Part shown: piece after piece, positions 20,610 to 27,190 of the stretch
How the letters are laid out: every line of letters starts with the position of its first letter
How positions within the stretch are numbered: the first letter of the stretch is position 1
NCBI RefSeq assembly: GCF_901873365.1
Contig: NZ_CABFLM010000056.1
Span: forward strand, 1-27,190
Direction: 5' to 3'
DNA from: an uncultured Aggregatibacter sp.
GTDB lineage: Bacteria > Pseudomonadota > Gammaproteobacteria > Enterobacterales > Pasteurellaceae
Length of the DNA: 27,190 bases
Position numbers and translations under genes: made by a program
The notes under the pieces: model-generated
What the model was told of the DNA's origin: nothing
Database searches by the model: none
Seen by the model: only the letters and a program-made list of their open reading frames with translations

Positions 20610-22616
20610 ATGCAATCTACAAACTTAAAAGAGTTGACCTTCCGAGGGATGTTCCTTGGGGCGTTGATTACGGTGTTGTTTACCGCATCTAACGTTTATT
20701 TGGGTCTGAAAGTGGGGATGACGTTTGCGTCGTCGATTCCGGCGGCAGTCATTTCCATGGCGGTACTGAAATTCTTTAAAGATTCCAGTATCTTGGAAAA
20801 CAACATGGTGCAAACCCAAGCATCTTCTGCGGGTACGCTTTCTTCTGTAATTTTCGTGTTGCCGGGCTTGTTGATGATGGGCTACTGGCAAGACTTCCCG
20901 TTTTGGCAAACCATGTTGATTTGTGCGGCAGGCGGTACGTTGGGCGTGTTGTTCACGATTCCATTGCGTCGCGCCATGGTGGTAAATAGCGATTTACCTT
21001 ATCCGGAAGGCGTTGCGGCGGCAGAAATTTTGAAAGCCGGCAACGATTCTGATGCCGACAGCGGCGTGAAAGATATTGCTTATGGCGGTATTTTTGCCAG
21101 CGTTGTGGCGTTTTTAACGAACGGTTTACGCTTGATGGCAGATGGTGCCAGCGCGTGGTTTACCGGTCCGGGTGGCAAAGCCATCTTCCAACTGCCGATG
21201 GGCTTTTCTTTAGCCTTATTAGGGGCGGGTTATTTGATCGGTATTGTCGGCGGGATTGCCATTTTATTAGGTACTTTCTTTGCTTGGGGCTTAGCGGTGC
21301 CATTCTTTACCATGTCCGGTGATTTGCCGACAGATACGACCCTTGCCGGCTATGCCATGAGTATGTGGAAAACGAAAGTCCGTTTTATTGGCGTGGGAAC
21401 CATCGGGATTGCGGCGATTTGGACGTTATTGATGCTGATGAAACCGATGGTGCAAGGCATGGTGCATTCTTTCCGTATGTTGAAAGGCACGCAAGACGCG
21501 TCGGATCACCGTATTGATATCGACCTTTCACCAAAAACCATGATTTATATTCTTATTGCGACTGTGGCATTAATTGTGATCTCATTACATCACTTTATCG
21601 CGACTGCGCCGATTTCCCCGGAATTAGCCTTATTATTGGTGGTGGTTTGTACCTTCTTAGCGGTGTTTATCGGTTTCTTCGTGGCGGCAGCCTCCGGTTA
21701 CATGGCTGGGCTTGTGGGTTCATCTTCCAGTCCAATTTCCGGTATCGGGATTATTTCCGTGATCGTGATTTCTTTGGTGCTGGTTTCTATCGGTAATGCT
21801 TCCGGTTTATTTGAAACGGCGGATGGACAGAAATTCTTGACTGCACTGACCTTGTTTACCGCGTCTATTGTGTTAACCACAGCGACCATTTCTAACGATA
21901 ACCTGCAAGATTTAAAAACCGGTTTATTGGTCGAAGCGACGCCTTGGCGTCAACAGGTGGCGTTAATTATCGGTTGTTTCGTGGGCGCATTAGTGATTGC
22001 ACCGGTATTGGAAATCCTTTACCACGCCTACGGTTTCACCGGCGCATTACCACGTCCTGACATGGATCCGTCACAAGCCTTGTCTGCACCGCAAGCAACG
22101 TTGATGACCACCATTTCACAAGGGATTTTTTCCAATAAATTAGAATGGACTTATATTCTTACCGGTGTAGGTTTAGGGGCAGTGTTAATCATTATTGACA
22201 GTTTCTTGAAAAAAGTAAGCAATAAAGCCTTTGCGTTACCGGTATTGGCGGTGGGGATTGGTATCTACTTACCACCTTCTATCAATATGCCGGTTGTTAC
22301 CGGGGCGTTCTTGGCGTGGTTAATTAATCGCCACATCGCCAAATATGCAGCGCGTAGCGGCGACAAAGACGTGAACAAACGAGCAGAGCGTTTTGGTACC
22401 TTGTTCGCGGCAGGCTTGATTGTAGGCGAAAGCTTAATGGGGGTTGTGCTGGCGTTTATCATTGCAGCTTCCGTGACTTCCGGCGGTTCTGAGGCGCCAT
22501 TGGCCTTGAATTTGGCAAACTGGGATACGATTGGTGAAGTGCTTGGTTTAGTCGTATTTATCGCCGGTGTGACCATTTTCACCTTGCGTGTATTACGTGC
22601 AAAAAAATCTGCGTAA
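20610..22616 (+). CDS. OPT-family oligopeptide transporter
   Basis: This is an inner-membrane protein of the oligopeptide transporter (OPT) superfamily, of the type annotated as putative oligopeptide transporter in Haemophilus. The 668-residue product has roughly fifteen hydrophobic segments. Conserved-looking stretches are TFRGMFLGALITVLFTASNVYLGLKVGMTFASSIPAA near the N-terminus, DLPYPEGVAAAEILKAG, and GSSSSPISGIGI. The ATG at 20610 with AGGTAA just upstream is chosen; the frame extends to a TTG at 20547 without support. Substrate is unknown: bacterial members may take peptides or metal chelates. It ends at the strong terminator at 22635-22665. The family is clear, the substrate is not. Confidence 0.88.
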   Translation: MQSTNLKELTFRGMFLGALITVLFTASNVYLGLKVGMTFASSIPAAVISMAVLKFFKDSSILENNMVQTQASSAGTLSSVIFVLPGLLMMGYWQDFPFWQTMLICAAGGTLGVLFTIPLRRAMVVNSDLPYPEGVAAAEILKAGNDSDADSGVKDIAYGGIFASVVAFLTNGLRLMADGASAWFTGPGGKAIFQLPMGFSLALLGAGYLIGIVGGIAILLGTFFAWGLAVPFFTMSGDLPTDTTLAGYAMSMWKTKVRFIGVGTIGIAAIWTLLMLMKPMVQGMVHSFRMLKGTQDASDHRIDIDLSPKTMIYILIATVALIVISLHHFIATAPISPELALLLVVVCTFLAVFIGFFVAAASGYMAGLVGSSSSPISGIGIISVIVISLVLVSIGNASGLFETADGQKFLTALTLFTASIVLTTATISNDNLQDLKTGLLVEATPWRQQVALIIGCFVGALVIAPVLEILYHAYGFTGALPRPDMDPSQALSAPQATLMTTISQGIFSNKLEWTYILTGVGLGAVLIIIDSFLKKVSNKAFALPVLAVGIGIYLPPSINMPVVTGAFLAWLINRHIAKYAARSGDKDVNKRAERFGTLFAAGLIVGESLMGVVLAFIIAASVTSGGSEAPLALNLANWDTIGEVLGLVVFIAGVTIFTLRVLRAKKSA

Positions 22617-22634
22617 TCGCTAAAATTACTCTAC

Positions 22635-22665
22635 AATAGGCTGTCTTTTGATAGCCTATTTTTTT
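22635..22665 (+). terminator. Terminator after the OPT transporter
   Basis: The arms AATAGGCTGTC (22635-22645) and GATAGCCTATT (22650-22660) pair over 11 positions, with one G-U pair and a TTTT loop, and are followed by a T run. The next gene begins only 15 bases later with its ribosome site right behind the T run. Any read-through would therefore express it directly. Confidence 0.9.
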
Positions 22666-22679
22666 ACTCAGGAATTCTT

Positions 22680-23108
22680 ATGTCGTCTAAATTTCCTTAC
22701 TTAAAAGCATTCATTGTATTTCCGTGTATTCTGCAAATTTTGGGCATGATCATCGGGTTTTGTCTTAACGATAATATCGATGAAACATTTACCGTTACCG
22801 ATTTAATCGTATTTTATTTTTCTAGCACGTTTTTTATCGCTACCATTCCGGCATTTCTAATTGCCTTATGGGCGAAGGCCTACCGTTATACCCGTTATAA
22901 TGTGTTTGCGATTGTGCTGATTTCAGCGATTATTGCATTTTGTTATAGCAATGTTGCGGGATATATTTACATGACCTTATTCGAGACATCGATGACCTTT
23001 GGGACTTGGTTATATAGTGGCGCATTAGATGTCGCCTTATTATTTAGTTGCGGTATGGCGCTTTATTCCGTGTTGACACTCCCGTTGCTGTTGCCAAAAG
23101 AGAGATAA
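22680..23108 (+). CDS. Small membrane protein of unknown function
   Basis: This is a 142-residue hydrophobic protein that I do not recognise by function. Four transmembrane segments are visible at about 10-28, 42-64, 74-98 and 113-137. A positively charged loop (KAYRYTRYN) between segments 2 and 3 suggests that loop is cytoplasmic. There is no signal cleavage site, catalytic motif or cysteine pair. AGGA precedes the ATG. It lies between the OPT transporter terminator and cysQ, 26 bases before cysQ, so it is probably co-transcribed with cysQ. Haemophilus has a gene in the corresponding place as far as I recall, so it is likely conserved in the family. Confidence 0.75.
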   Translation: MSSKFPYLKAFIVFPCILQILGMIIGFCLNDNIDETFTVTDLIVFYFSSTFFIATIPAFLIALWAKAYRYTRYNVFAIVLISAIIAFCYSNVAGYIYMTLFETSMTFGTWLYSGALDVALLFSCGMALYSVLTLPLLLPKER

Positions 23109-23134
23109 ATCGACAAAAAATAAGAGGGGATGCA

Positions 23135-23953
23135 ATGCCTATTCTCACCACACAGTTATTACAGGATGTGATTCATATCGCTCAGCAGGCAGGTGAGCAT
23201 TTACAGCGTTTTTATCAACATTCGGTGTCGGTACAGATCAAAGCGGATAATACTCCGGTGACGGAAGCGGATTTGTTTTCCAGTCAATTTTTAACGGAAA
23301 AACTGACCGCACTTACCCCGCATATTCCCCTTTTGTCAGAAGAAAATTGCAATATTCCTCTTGCGGAGCGGCAGGCGTGGGCGTCCTATTGGTTAATTGA
23401 CCCTCTTGATGGCACGCAACAATTTATTAATCGCACCGATCAATTTTCCGTGCTCATTAGCTTAGTGAAAAATCATCAACCGGTGTTGGGCGTGATTCAT
23501 GCGCCGATATTGGGCTACACCTATTACGCCATGAAAGGATTTGGCGCGTATAAACTGCAAGAGGAAAAACCCTGTAAATTGGCGTTTCGGCATATTGCTT
23601 CAGACCGACCTTTGCGCATTGCCGTTGGTTCTGCGACTGCAGCGGAAAAAGTGCGGTCGATTTTAAGTGCGAATTTTGACTATGCATTCCATATTTACGG
23701 TTCCAGCGGCTTAAAAAGCACCTTGGTCGCCGAGGGGGTCTGTGATTGCTATATTCGCTTAGGACGGACCGGCGAATGGGATACCGCTGCCGCAGAGATT
23801 TTGCTGGCGGAAATGGGCGGCGTGGTTTTTGACTTAAATTATCAACCGTTGACTTACAATCAACGAGAATCTTTCGTCAATCCGGACTTTTTGATGGGCG
23901 TAACGCGAGATTTTTCATGGGGTAATATCTTTCACTCCGATTTATCAGAGTGA
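23135..23953 (+). CDS. cysQ: 3'(2'),5'-bisphosphate nucleotidase CysQ
   Basis: CysQ removes the 3'-phosphate from adenosine 3',5'-bisphosphate, the toxic by-product of sulfate assimilation and acyl-carrier protein charging. The 272-residue product has the Mg2+-dependent, lithium-sensitive phosphatase motifs: SEEN, then DPLDGT (Asp89-Thr94), and WDTAAAE (Trp215, Asp216) near the C-terminus. The ATG at 23135 is chosen with AGGGG upstream; the frame is open further back into the preceding gene. Uptake sequences lie at 23306-23314 and 23649-23657. No clear terminator separates it from zwf, 70 bases downstream. Confidence 0.94.
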   Translation: MPILTTQLLQDVIHIAQQAGEHLQRFYQHSVSVQIKADNTPVTEADLFSSQFLTEKLTALTPHIPLLSEENCNIPLAERQAWASYWLIDPLDGTQQFINRTDQFSVLISLVKNHQPVLGVIHAPILGYTYYAMKGFGAYKLQEEKPCKLAFRHIASDRPLRIAVGSATAAEKVRSILSANFDYAFHIYGSSGLKSTLVAEGVCDCYIRLGRTGEWDTAAAEILLAEMGGVVFDLNYQPLTYNQRESFVNPDFLMGVTRDFSWGNIFHSDLSE

Positions 23954-24023
23954 TTAGAAATGTCCGATGATTTTCCTTATCATACGGGCATTTATTAAAT
24001 CGTAACATTAATGTGGTAACTAA

Positions 24024-25508
24024 ATGAAAGCAGAAAATTGTTGTATCGTTATCTTCGGTGCATCCGGAGATTTAACTTATCGTAAACTGATTCCGGCGTT
24101 GTATGATCTTTATAAAATTGATCGACTGGGCGATAATTTCTCCGTGTTGGGTGTGGCGCGTACCGAATTAAACGATGAATCTTTCCGCCAAAAAATGTAT
24201 CAAACGCTGATCGAACATGAAGGCGGGGAAAGTGAGTGTTTAGCCAAATTTTGTGGTCATTTATATTACCAAGCCGTCAACACCTCAGACAAAGCGGATT
24301 ATGCCAAACTGATTCCGCGCCTTGATGCCTTGCATGAAAACTATAAAACCAACGGCAACACCTTATATTATTTATCCACGCCGCCAAGTTTATACGGCGT
24401 GATTCCGGAATGTTTAGCCGAACATGGATTAAACAAAGAAACACAAGGTTGGAAGCGTCTGATTGTAGAAAAACCGTTTGGCTATGATCGCAAAACGGCG
24501 GAAGCGTTGGACGTTCAAATTCATCGCTTCTTTGAGGAACACCAAATCTATCGTATCGACCATTATCTAGGTAAAGAAACCGTACAAAACCTACTTGTGT
24601 TGCGTTTTTCTAATGGTTGGTTTGAGCCGCTTTGGAACCGTAACTTTATTGAATATGTGGAAATCACCGGTGCCGAATCTATCGGAGTAGAAGAACGTGG
24701 GGGTTATTATGACGGTTCCGGCGCAATGCGCGATATGTTCCAAAACCATTTGTTGCAAGTGTTGGCGATGGTGGCAATGGAGCCACCGGCGATTATCAAT
24801 GCGGACTCCATGCGTGATGAAGTGGCGAAAGTGTTGCACTGCTTGCGCCCATTAACCCATGAAGACATGGAACATCATTTGGTGCTTGGTCAATACACTG
24901 CCGCGGAAATTAACGGCAAAATGGTGAAAGGCTATTTGGAAGAAAAAGGCGTGCCGGCAGATTCCCGCACGGAAACCTACATGGCATTGCGTTGTGAAAT
25001 TGAAAACTGGCGTTGGGCAGGCGTGCCGTTTTATGTGCGTACCGGCAAGCGTTTACCAGCGCGCGTTACCGAAATTGTAATTCACTTCAAAACCACACCG
25101 CACCCGGTGTTCAGCCAAAATGCACCGGAAAATAAATTGATCATCCGTATTCAGCCCGATGAAGCCATTTCCATGCGCTTCGGCTTGAAAAAACCGGGCG
25201 CCGGCTTTGAAGCAAAAGAAGTGTCCATGGATTTCCGCTATGCAGATTTAGAGGGCGCGACTGTGATGACCGCATACGAGCGTTTATTGCTTGATGCCAT
25301 GAAAGGCGATGCCACCTTATTTGCCCGTACCGATGCCGTACACGCTGCTTGGAAATTCGTGCAACCGATTTTGGATTACAAAGCTCAAGGTGGTCGCGTT
25401 TATGACTACGAAGCCGGCAGTTGGGGACCGGTAGCAGCCGATAAACTGATTGCCAAAGAAGGCAAAGTGTGGCGCAAACCGAGTGGTTTGATGAAGAAAA
25501 AAGTTTAA
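24024..25508 (+). CDS. zwf: Glucose-6-phosphate 1-dehydrogenase Zwf
   Basis: Zwf oxidises glucose 6-phosphate to 6-phosphogluconolactone with NADP+, the entry to the oxidative pentose phosphate pathway. The 494-residue product has the nucleotide-binding GASGDLT at 12-18 and the substrate and catalytic motif RIDHYLGKE. EKPFGYD and FYVRTGKRLPARVTEIVIHF also follow the family. Length matches E. coli Zwf. The start at 24024 has only a weak GGTAA as ribosome site. pgl, the next enzyme of the pathway, follows after a 94-base gap that contains a REP pair. Confidence 0.98.
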   Translation: MKAENCCIVIFGASGDLTYRKLIPALYDLYKIDRLGDNFSVLGVARTELNDESFRQKMYQTLIEHEGGESECLAKFCGHLYYQAVNTSDKADYAKLIPRLDALHENYKTNGNTLYYLSTPPSLYGVIPECLAEHGLNKETQGWKRLIVEKPFGYDRKTAEALDVQIHRFFEEHQIYRIDHYLGKETVQNLLVLRFSNGWFEPLWNRNFIEYVEITGAESIGVEERGGYYDGSGAMRDMFQNHLLQVLAMVAMEPPAIINADSMRDEVAKVLHCLRPLTHEDMEHHLVLGQYTAAEINGKMVKGYLEEKGVPADSRTETYMALRCEIENWRWAGVPFYVRTGKRLPARVTEIVIHFKTTPHPVFSQNAPENKLIIRIQPDEAISMRFGLKKPGAGFEAKEVSMDFRYADLEGATVMTAYERLLLDAMKGDATLFARTDAVHAAWKFVQPILDYKAQGGRVYDYEAGSWGPVAADKLIAKEGKVWRKPSGLMKKKV

Positions 25509-25523
25509 TTTAGTTAATCTCAT

Positions 25524-25593
25524 GTAGGGTGGGCTTCAGCCCACCGTTCCTAATATCTAACATAATAAAATGGTGGGCTAAAGCCCACCCTAC
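25524..25593. repeat. REP pair (BIME) between zwf and pgl
   Basis: The left REP is GTAG (25524-25527) plus hairpin GGTGGGCT-TC-AGCCCACC (25528-25545). The right REP is GGTGGGCT-AA-AGCCCACC (25572-25589) plus CTAC (25590-25593). The two are mirror copies around a 26-base linker, the classical BIME form. The stems differ from the lon-rmuC REPs but share the GTAG head. The right REP abuts the GGA of the pgl ribosome site. Confidence 0.88.
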
Positions 25594-25602
25594 GGAAAAA
25601 CA

Positions 25603-26301
25603 ATGAACTATATTACCTTTCCAACTGCTCAACACGCGGTGGAAAAAATTGCCCAAGAATTTGTGATTTATAGCCAAGCAAATCACCCTGTACACATTTC
25701 CTTGTCCGGCGGTTCTACACCGAAATTATTGTTTAAAACTTTGGCGCAAGCGCCTTACGCCGATCAAATCAACTGGAAAAACCTTCATTTTTGGTGGGGC
25801 GATGATCGCATGGTGCCGCCATCTGATTCCGAAAGTAATTACGGCGAAGTACAAAAACTCTTGTTTGATCACATCAACATTCCGGCAGAAAACATTCACC
25901 GAATTCGTGGTGAAAATGAACCGCACTTAGAGCTTAAACGCTTTGAAGAAGAATTAAGTGCGGTCATTCCTGACGGCGTTTTTGATTGGATTATCCTCGG
26001 CATGGGCGCAGACGGGCATACCGCTTCTTTGTTCCCACATCAAACCGATTTTGCGGATGAAAACCTTGCGGTGATCGCTAAACATCCTGAAAGCGGACAG
26101 CTCCGCATTTCCAAAACCGCCAAATTAATTGAACAAGCGAAACGCATTACTTATTTGGTGACAGGCGAAGGCAAAGCGGAAATCCTCAAAGAAATTCAAA
26201 CCACACCGGCGGAAAACTTGCCTTATCCCGCTGCAAAAATCAAAGCAAAAAATGGCGTGACGGAGTGGTACTTGGATAAAGCGGCGGCAAAATTGCTATA
26301 A
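25603..26301 (+). CDS. pgl: 6-phosphogluconolactonase Pgl (DevB/SOL family)
   Basis: Pgl hydrolyses 6-phosphogluconolactone, the product of Zwf, to 6-phosphogluconate. The 232-residue product shows the family motifs HISLSGGSTPKLLF, FWWGDDRMVPPSDSESNYG and ILGMGADGHTASLFP. It belongs to the NagB-like type, not the E. coli beta-propeller type. The ATG follows a GGA-containing ribosome site directly after the REP pair. Two uptake sequences in opposite orientation (25920-25928 and 25956-25964) lie inside the gene and could pair in the mRNA. Confidence 0.96.
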   Translation: MNYITFPTAQHAVEKIAQEFVIYSQANHPVHISLSGGSTPKLLFKTLAQAPYADQINWKNLHFWWGDDRMVPPSDSESNYGEVQKLLFDHINIPAENIHRIRGENEPHLELKRFEEELSAVIPDGVFDWIILGMGADGHTASLFPHQTDFADENLAVIAKHPESGQLRISKTAKLIEQAKRITYLVTGEGKAEILKEIQTTPAENLPYPAAKIKAKNGVTEWYLDKAAAKLL

Positions 26302-26335
26302 CAGATTGCATATCAGACATCGCGGGTTTCACAAT

Positions 26336-26728
26336 ATGATCGAATACAAAACCAACTCTCCCATTTCAGTAGAACAATTTATTGAATTGCTGAATAAAAC
26401 TACCTTAGGCGTACGCCGTCCGTTAGAAGATAAAAAACGTGTAGCAGCGATGTTACATCATGCCGATTTATTGGTGACGGCTTGGGATGGTGAGTTATTG
26501 GTGGGTGTCGCCCGTTCAGTGACGGATTTTGCCTATTGTTGTTATTTGTCTGATTTGGCGGTGGACGAACAATATCAAAAACAAGGTATCGGCGTGCAGT
26601 TAATTGAACACACCAAACAGGCGTTACATCCACAAGCCAAAATTGTGCTGTTATCCGCCCCGCAAGCGGTGGATTACTATCCGCATATTGGATTTACACA
26701 GCACATGAGTGCATGGACGAAGAGTTAA
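26336..26728 (+). CDS. GNAT-family N-acetyltransferase
   Basis: This is a 130-residue acetyl-CoA-dependent acetyltransferase of the GNAT superfamily; the acceptor is unknown. Motif A is visible as LSDLAVDEQYQKQGIGVQLIEH, with Q-x-x-G-x-G holding the coenzyme pyrophosphate. AVDYYPHIGF is motif B. The ATG at 26336 is preferred over a TTG at 26306 because MIEYKTN is the usual style of N-terminus in these proteins, but neither has a strong ribosome site. It lies 34 bases after pgl and may be co-transcribed. An uptake sequence follows at 26747-26755. Confidence 0.87.
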   Translation: MIEYKTNSPISVEQFIELLNKTTLGVRRPLEDKKRVAAMLHHADLLVTAWDGELLVGVARSVTDFAYCCYLSDLAVDEQYQKQGIGVQLIEHTKQALHPQAKIVLLSAPQAVDYYPHIGFTQHMSAWTKS

Positions 26729-26804
26729 AAAACACTTGGAAAAGTGACCGCACTTTCTGTAATGAGAAGATGAATTGGCAGTAGATTTTTTATTAGGAGA
26801 AAAA

Positions 26805-27190
26805 ATGGAAAAGCATTTATTTATTTTATATGGTGCTAGAAATACAGGCAAAACAACAACGCTGAATCTTTTATTCAAAAAAGCATGTGAGCAATTCTCT
26901 GATAATTTAGTTTACTTTAGGCGTAATAAAGGTAGTGCTGATTTTTGCGCAGTATTTCAAAATGGGAATATAAAAATCGGATTATATTCCTCTGGAGACG
27001 ATGAATGGAATGTCAGTCATAATTTGTACGAACTAAACCATCAACACTGTAATTTTATTTTTGGAACATCAAGAACTAGAGGGGGGAGTTGTGACGCAAT
27101 TGAGAACTATGCATCTCTCTTTTATCCTGAGATGGATGTGATTGAATGGTATGAAAAAAAAGTGATCATTTGCCTCTTTTTTTTCCTGTT
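26805..27190 (+). CDS. Unrecognised P-loop NTPase, partial (N-terminal 128 residues)
   Basis: The open frame has a strong ribosome site (AGGAG, six bases before the ATG) and runs off the right edge without a stop. The N-terminus MEKHLFILYGARNTGKTTTLNLLF contains a Walker A motif, GARNTGKT, right after a first beta strand. A second strand follows, IKIGLYSSGDDEW, where a Walker B-like acidic pair (Asp-Asp) is seen. Then comes NFIFGTSRTRGGSCDAIENY, which resembles the sensor strand of a small P-loop kinase or ATPase. I do not recognise the family. Base composition is clearly more AT-rich than all neighbours and there is no uptake sequence in it, both suggesting acquisition by transfer. Runs of eight A and eight T near the edge (27154-27184) could be frameshift sites, so integrity is uncertain. 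Confidence 0.7.
   Translation, partial: MEKHLFILYGARNTGKTTTLNLLFKKACEQFSDNLVYFRRNKGSADFCAVFQNGNIKIGLYSSGDDEWNVSHNLYELNHQHCNFIFGTSRTRGGSCDAIENYASLFYPEMDVIEWYEKKVIICLFFFL

Larger units (their letters stand above)
646..26755. repeat. DNA uptake sequences (Haemophilus type), dispersed set
   Basis: Perfect AAGTGCGGT starts at 646, 802, 3291, 4933, 6219, 8140, 15302, 19207, 19449, 23649 and 25956. Perfect ACCGCACTT starts at 3715, 4367, 5547, 7118, 8371, 8791, 9568, 12092, 12923, 14321, 15923, 17510, 19570, 20043, 23306, 25920 and 26747. These 28 sites mark DNA for natural uptake by the same species group. The list was read by eye and a few may be missed. The largest gap, about 2.5 kb, spans ilvC and the 3' end of gyrB. 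Confidence 0.9.

Noticed and set aside
26733..26756. Terminator after the acetyltransferase gene
   Set aside because: Short hairpins (CACTT/AAGTG and AAAGTG/CACTTT) exist around the uptake sequence, but there is no T run and the stems are only 5-6 bp.

Overview
The window is chromosomal DNA from a Pasteurellaceae bacterium. At least 28 perfect copies of the Haemophilus-type DNA uptake sequence (AAGTGCGGT or its complement ACCGCACTT) occur in 27 kb. The proteins and local gene orders are those of Haemophilus and Aggregatibacter. I favour Aggregatibacter because of the moderate GC content, but that is inference. No rRNA, tRNA, CRISPR array, prophage or complete insertion sequence was seen.

Layout. 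1-533: 5' part of fabI, leftward. 892-3306: lon behind a clear heat-shock (sigma-32 type) promoter. 3341-3705: a tandem array of 146-bp units built from paired REP hairpins, inside the lon 3' UTR. 3766-5397: rmuC, leftward. 5568-7476: yrdD-tsaC-aroE operon. 7479-9257: leftward ilvY-rarD. 9258-9992: an unusually long ilvY-ilvC gap filled with palindromes and two diverged inverted copies of one intergenic element. 9993-11471: ilvC. 11557-13977: gyrB, leftward. 14074-16271: leftward cyaY-recQ. 16393-17781: lptM-lysA. 17831-19858: leftward yrfG-hslR-hslO (Hsp15, Hsp33). 19946-20491: nudE. 20610-22616: an OPT-family transporter. 22680-23953: a small membrane protein and cysQ. 24024-26301: zwf and pgl, separated by a second REP pair. 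26336-26728: a GNAT acetyltransferase. 26805-end: an AT-rich, partial P-loop NTPase of unknown function.

How the genes fit together. The window is mostly housekeeping. It covers fatty acid synthesis (fabI), protein quality control (lon, hslO, hslR), DNA maintenance (gyrB, recQ, rmuC), tRNA t6A synthesis (tsaC), and aromatic, branched-chain and lysine synthesis (aroE, ilvC, lysA). It also has the first two steps of the oxidative pentose phosphate pathway (zwf, pgl) and two nucleotide-cleaning enzymes (nudE, cysQ). Several blocks (yrdD-tsaC-aroE, ilvY/ilvC, cyaY/lptM, nudE/yrfG-hslR-hslO) are conserved with Escherichia coli.

The least explained DNA is intergenic: two REP families with the GTAG head typical of RAYT-mobilised elements, and the repeat-rich insertion separating ilvY from the ilvC operator. 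The other unexplained item is the unrecognised NTPase at the right edge. I found no multi-gene system that looks new.
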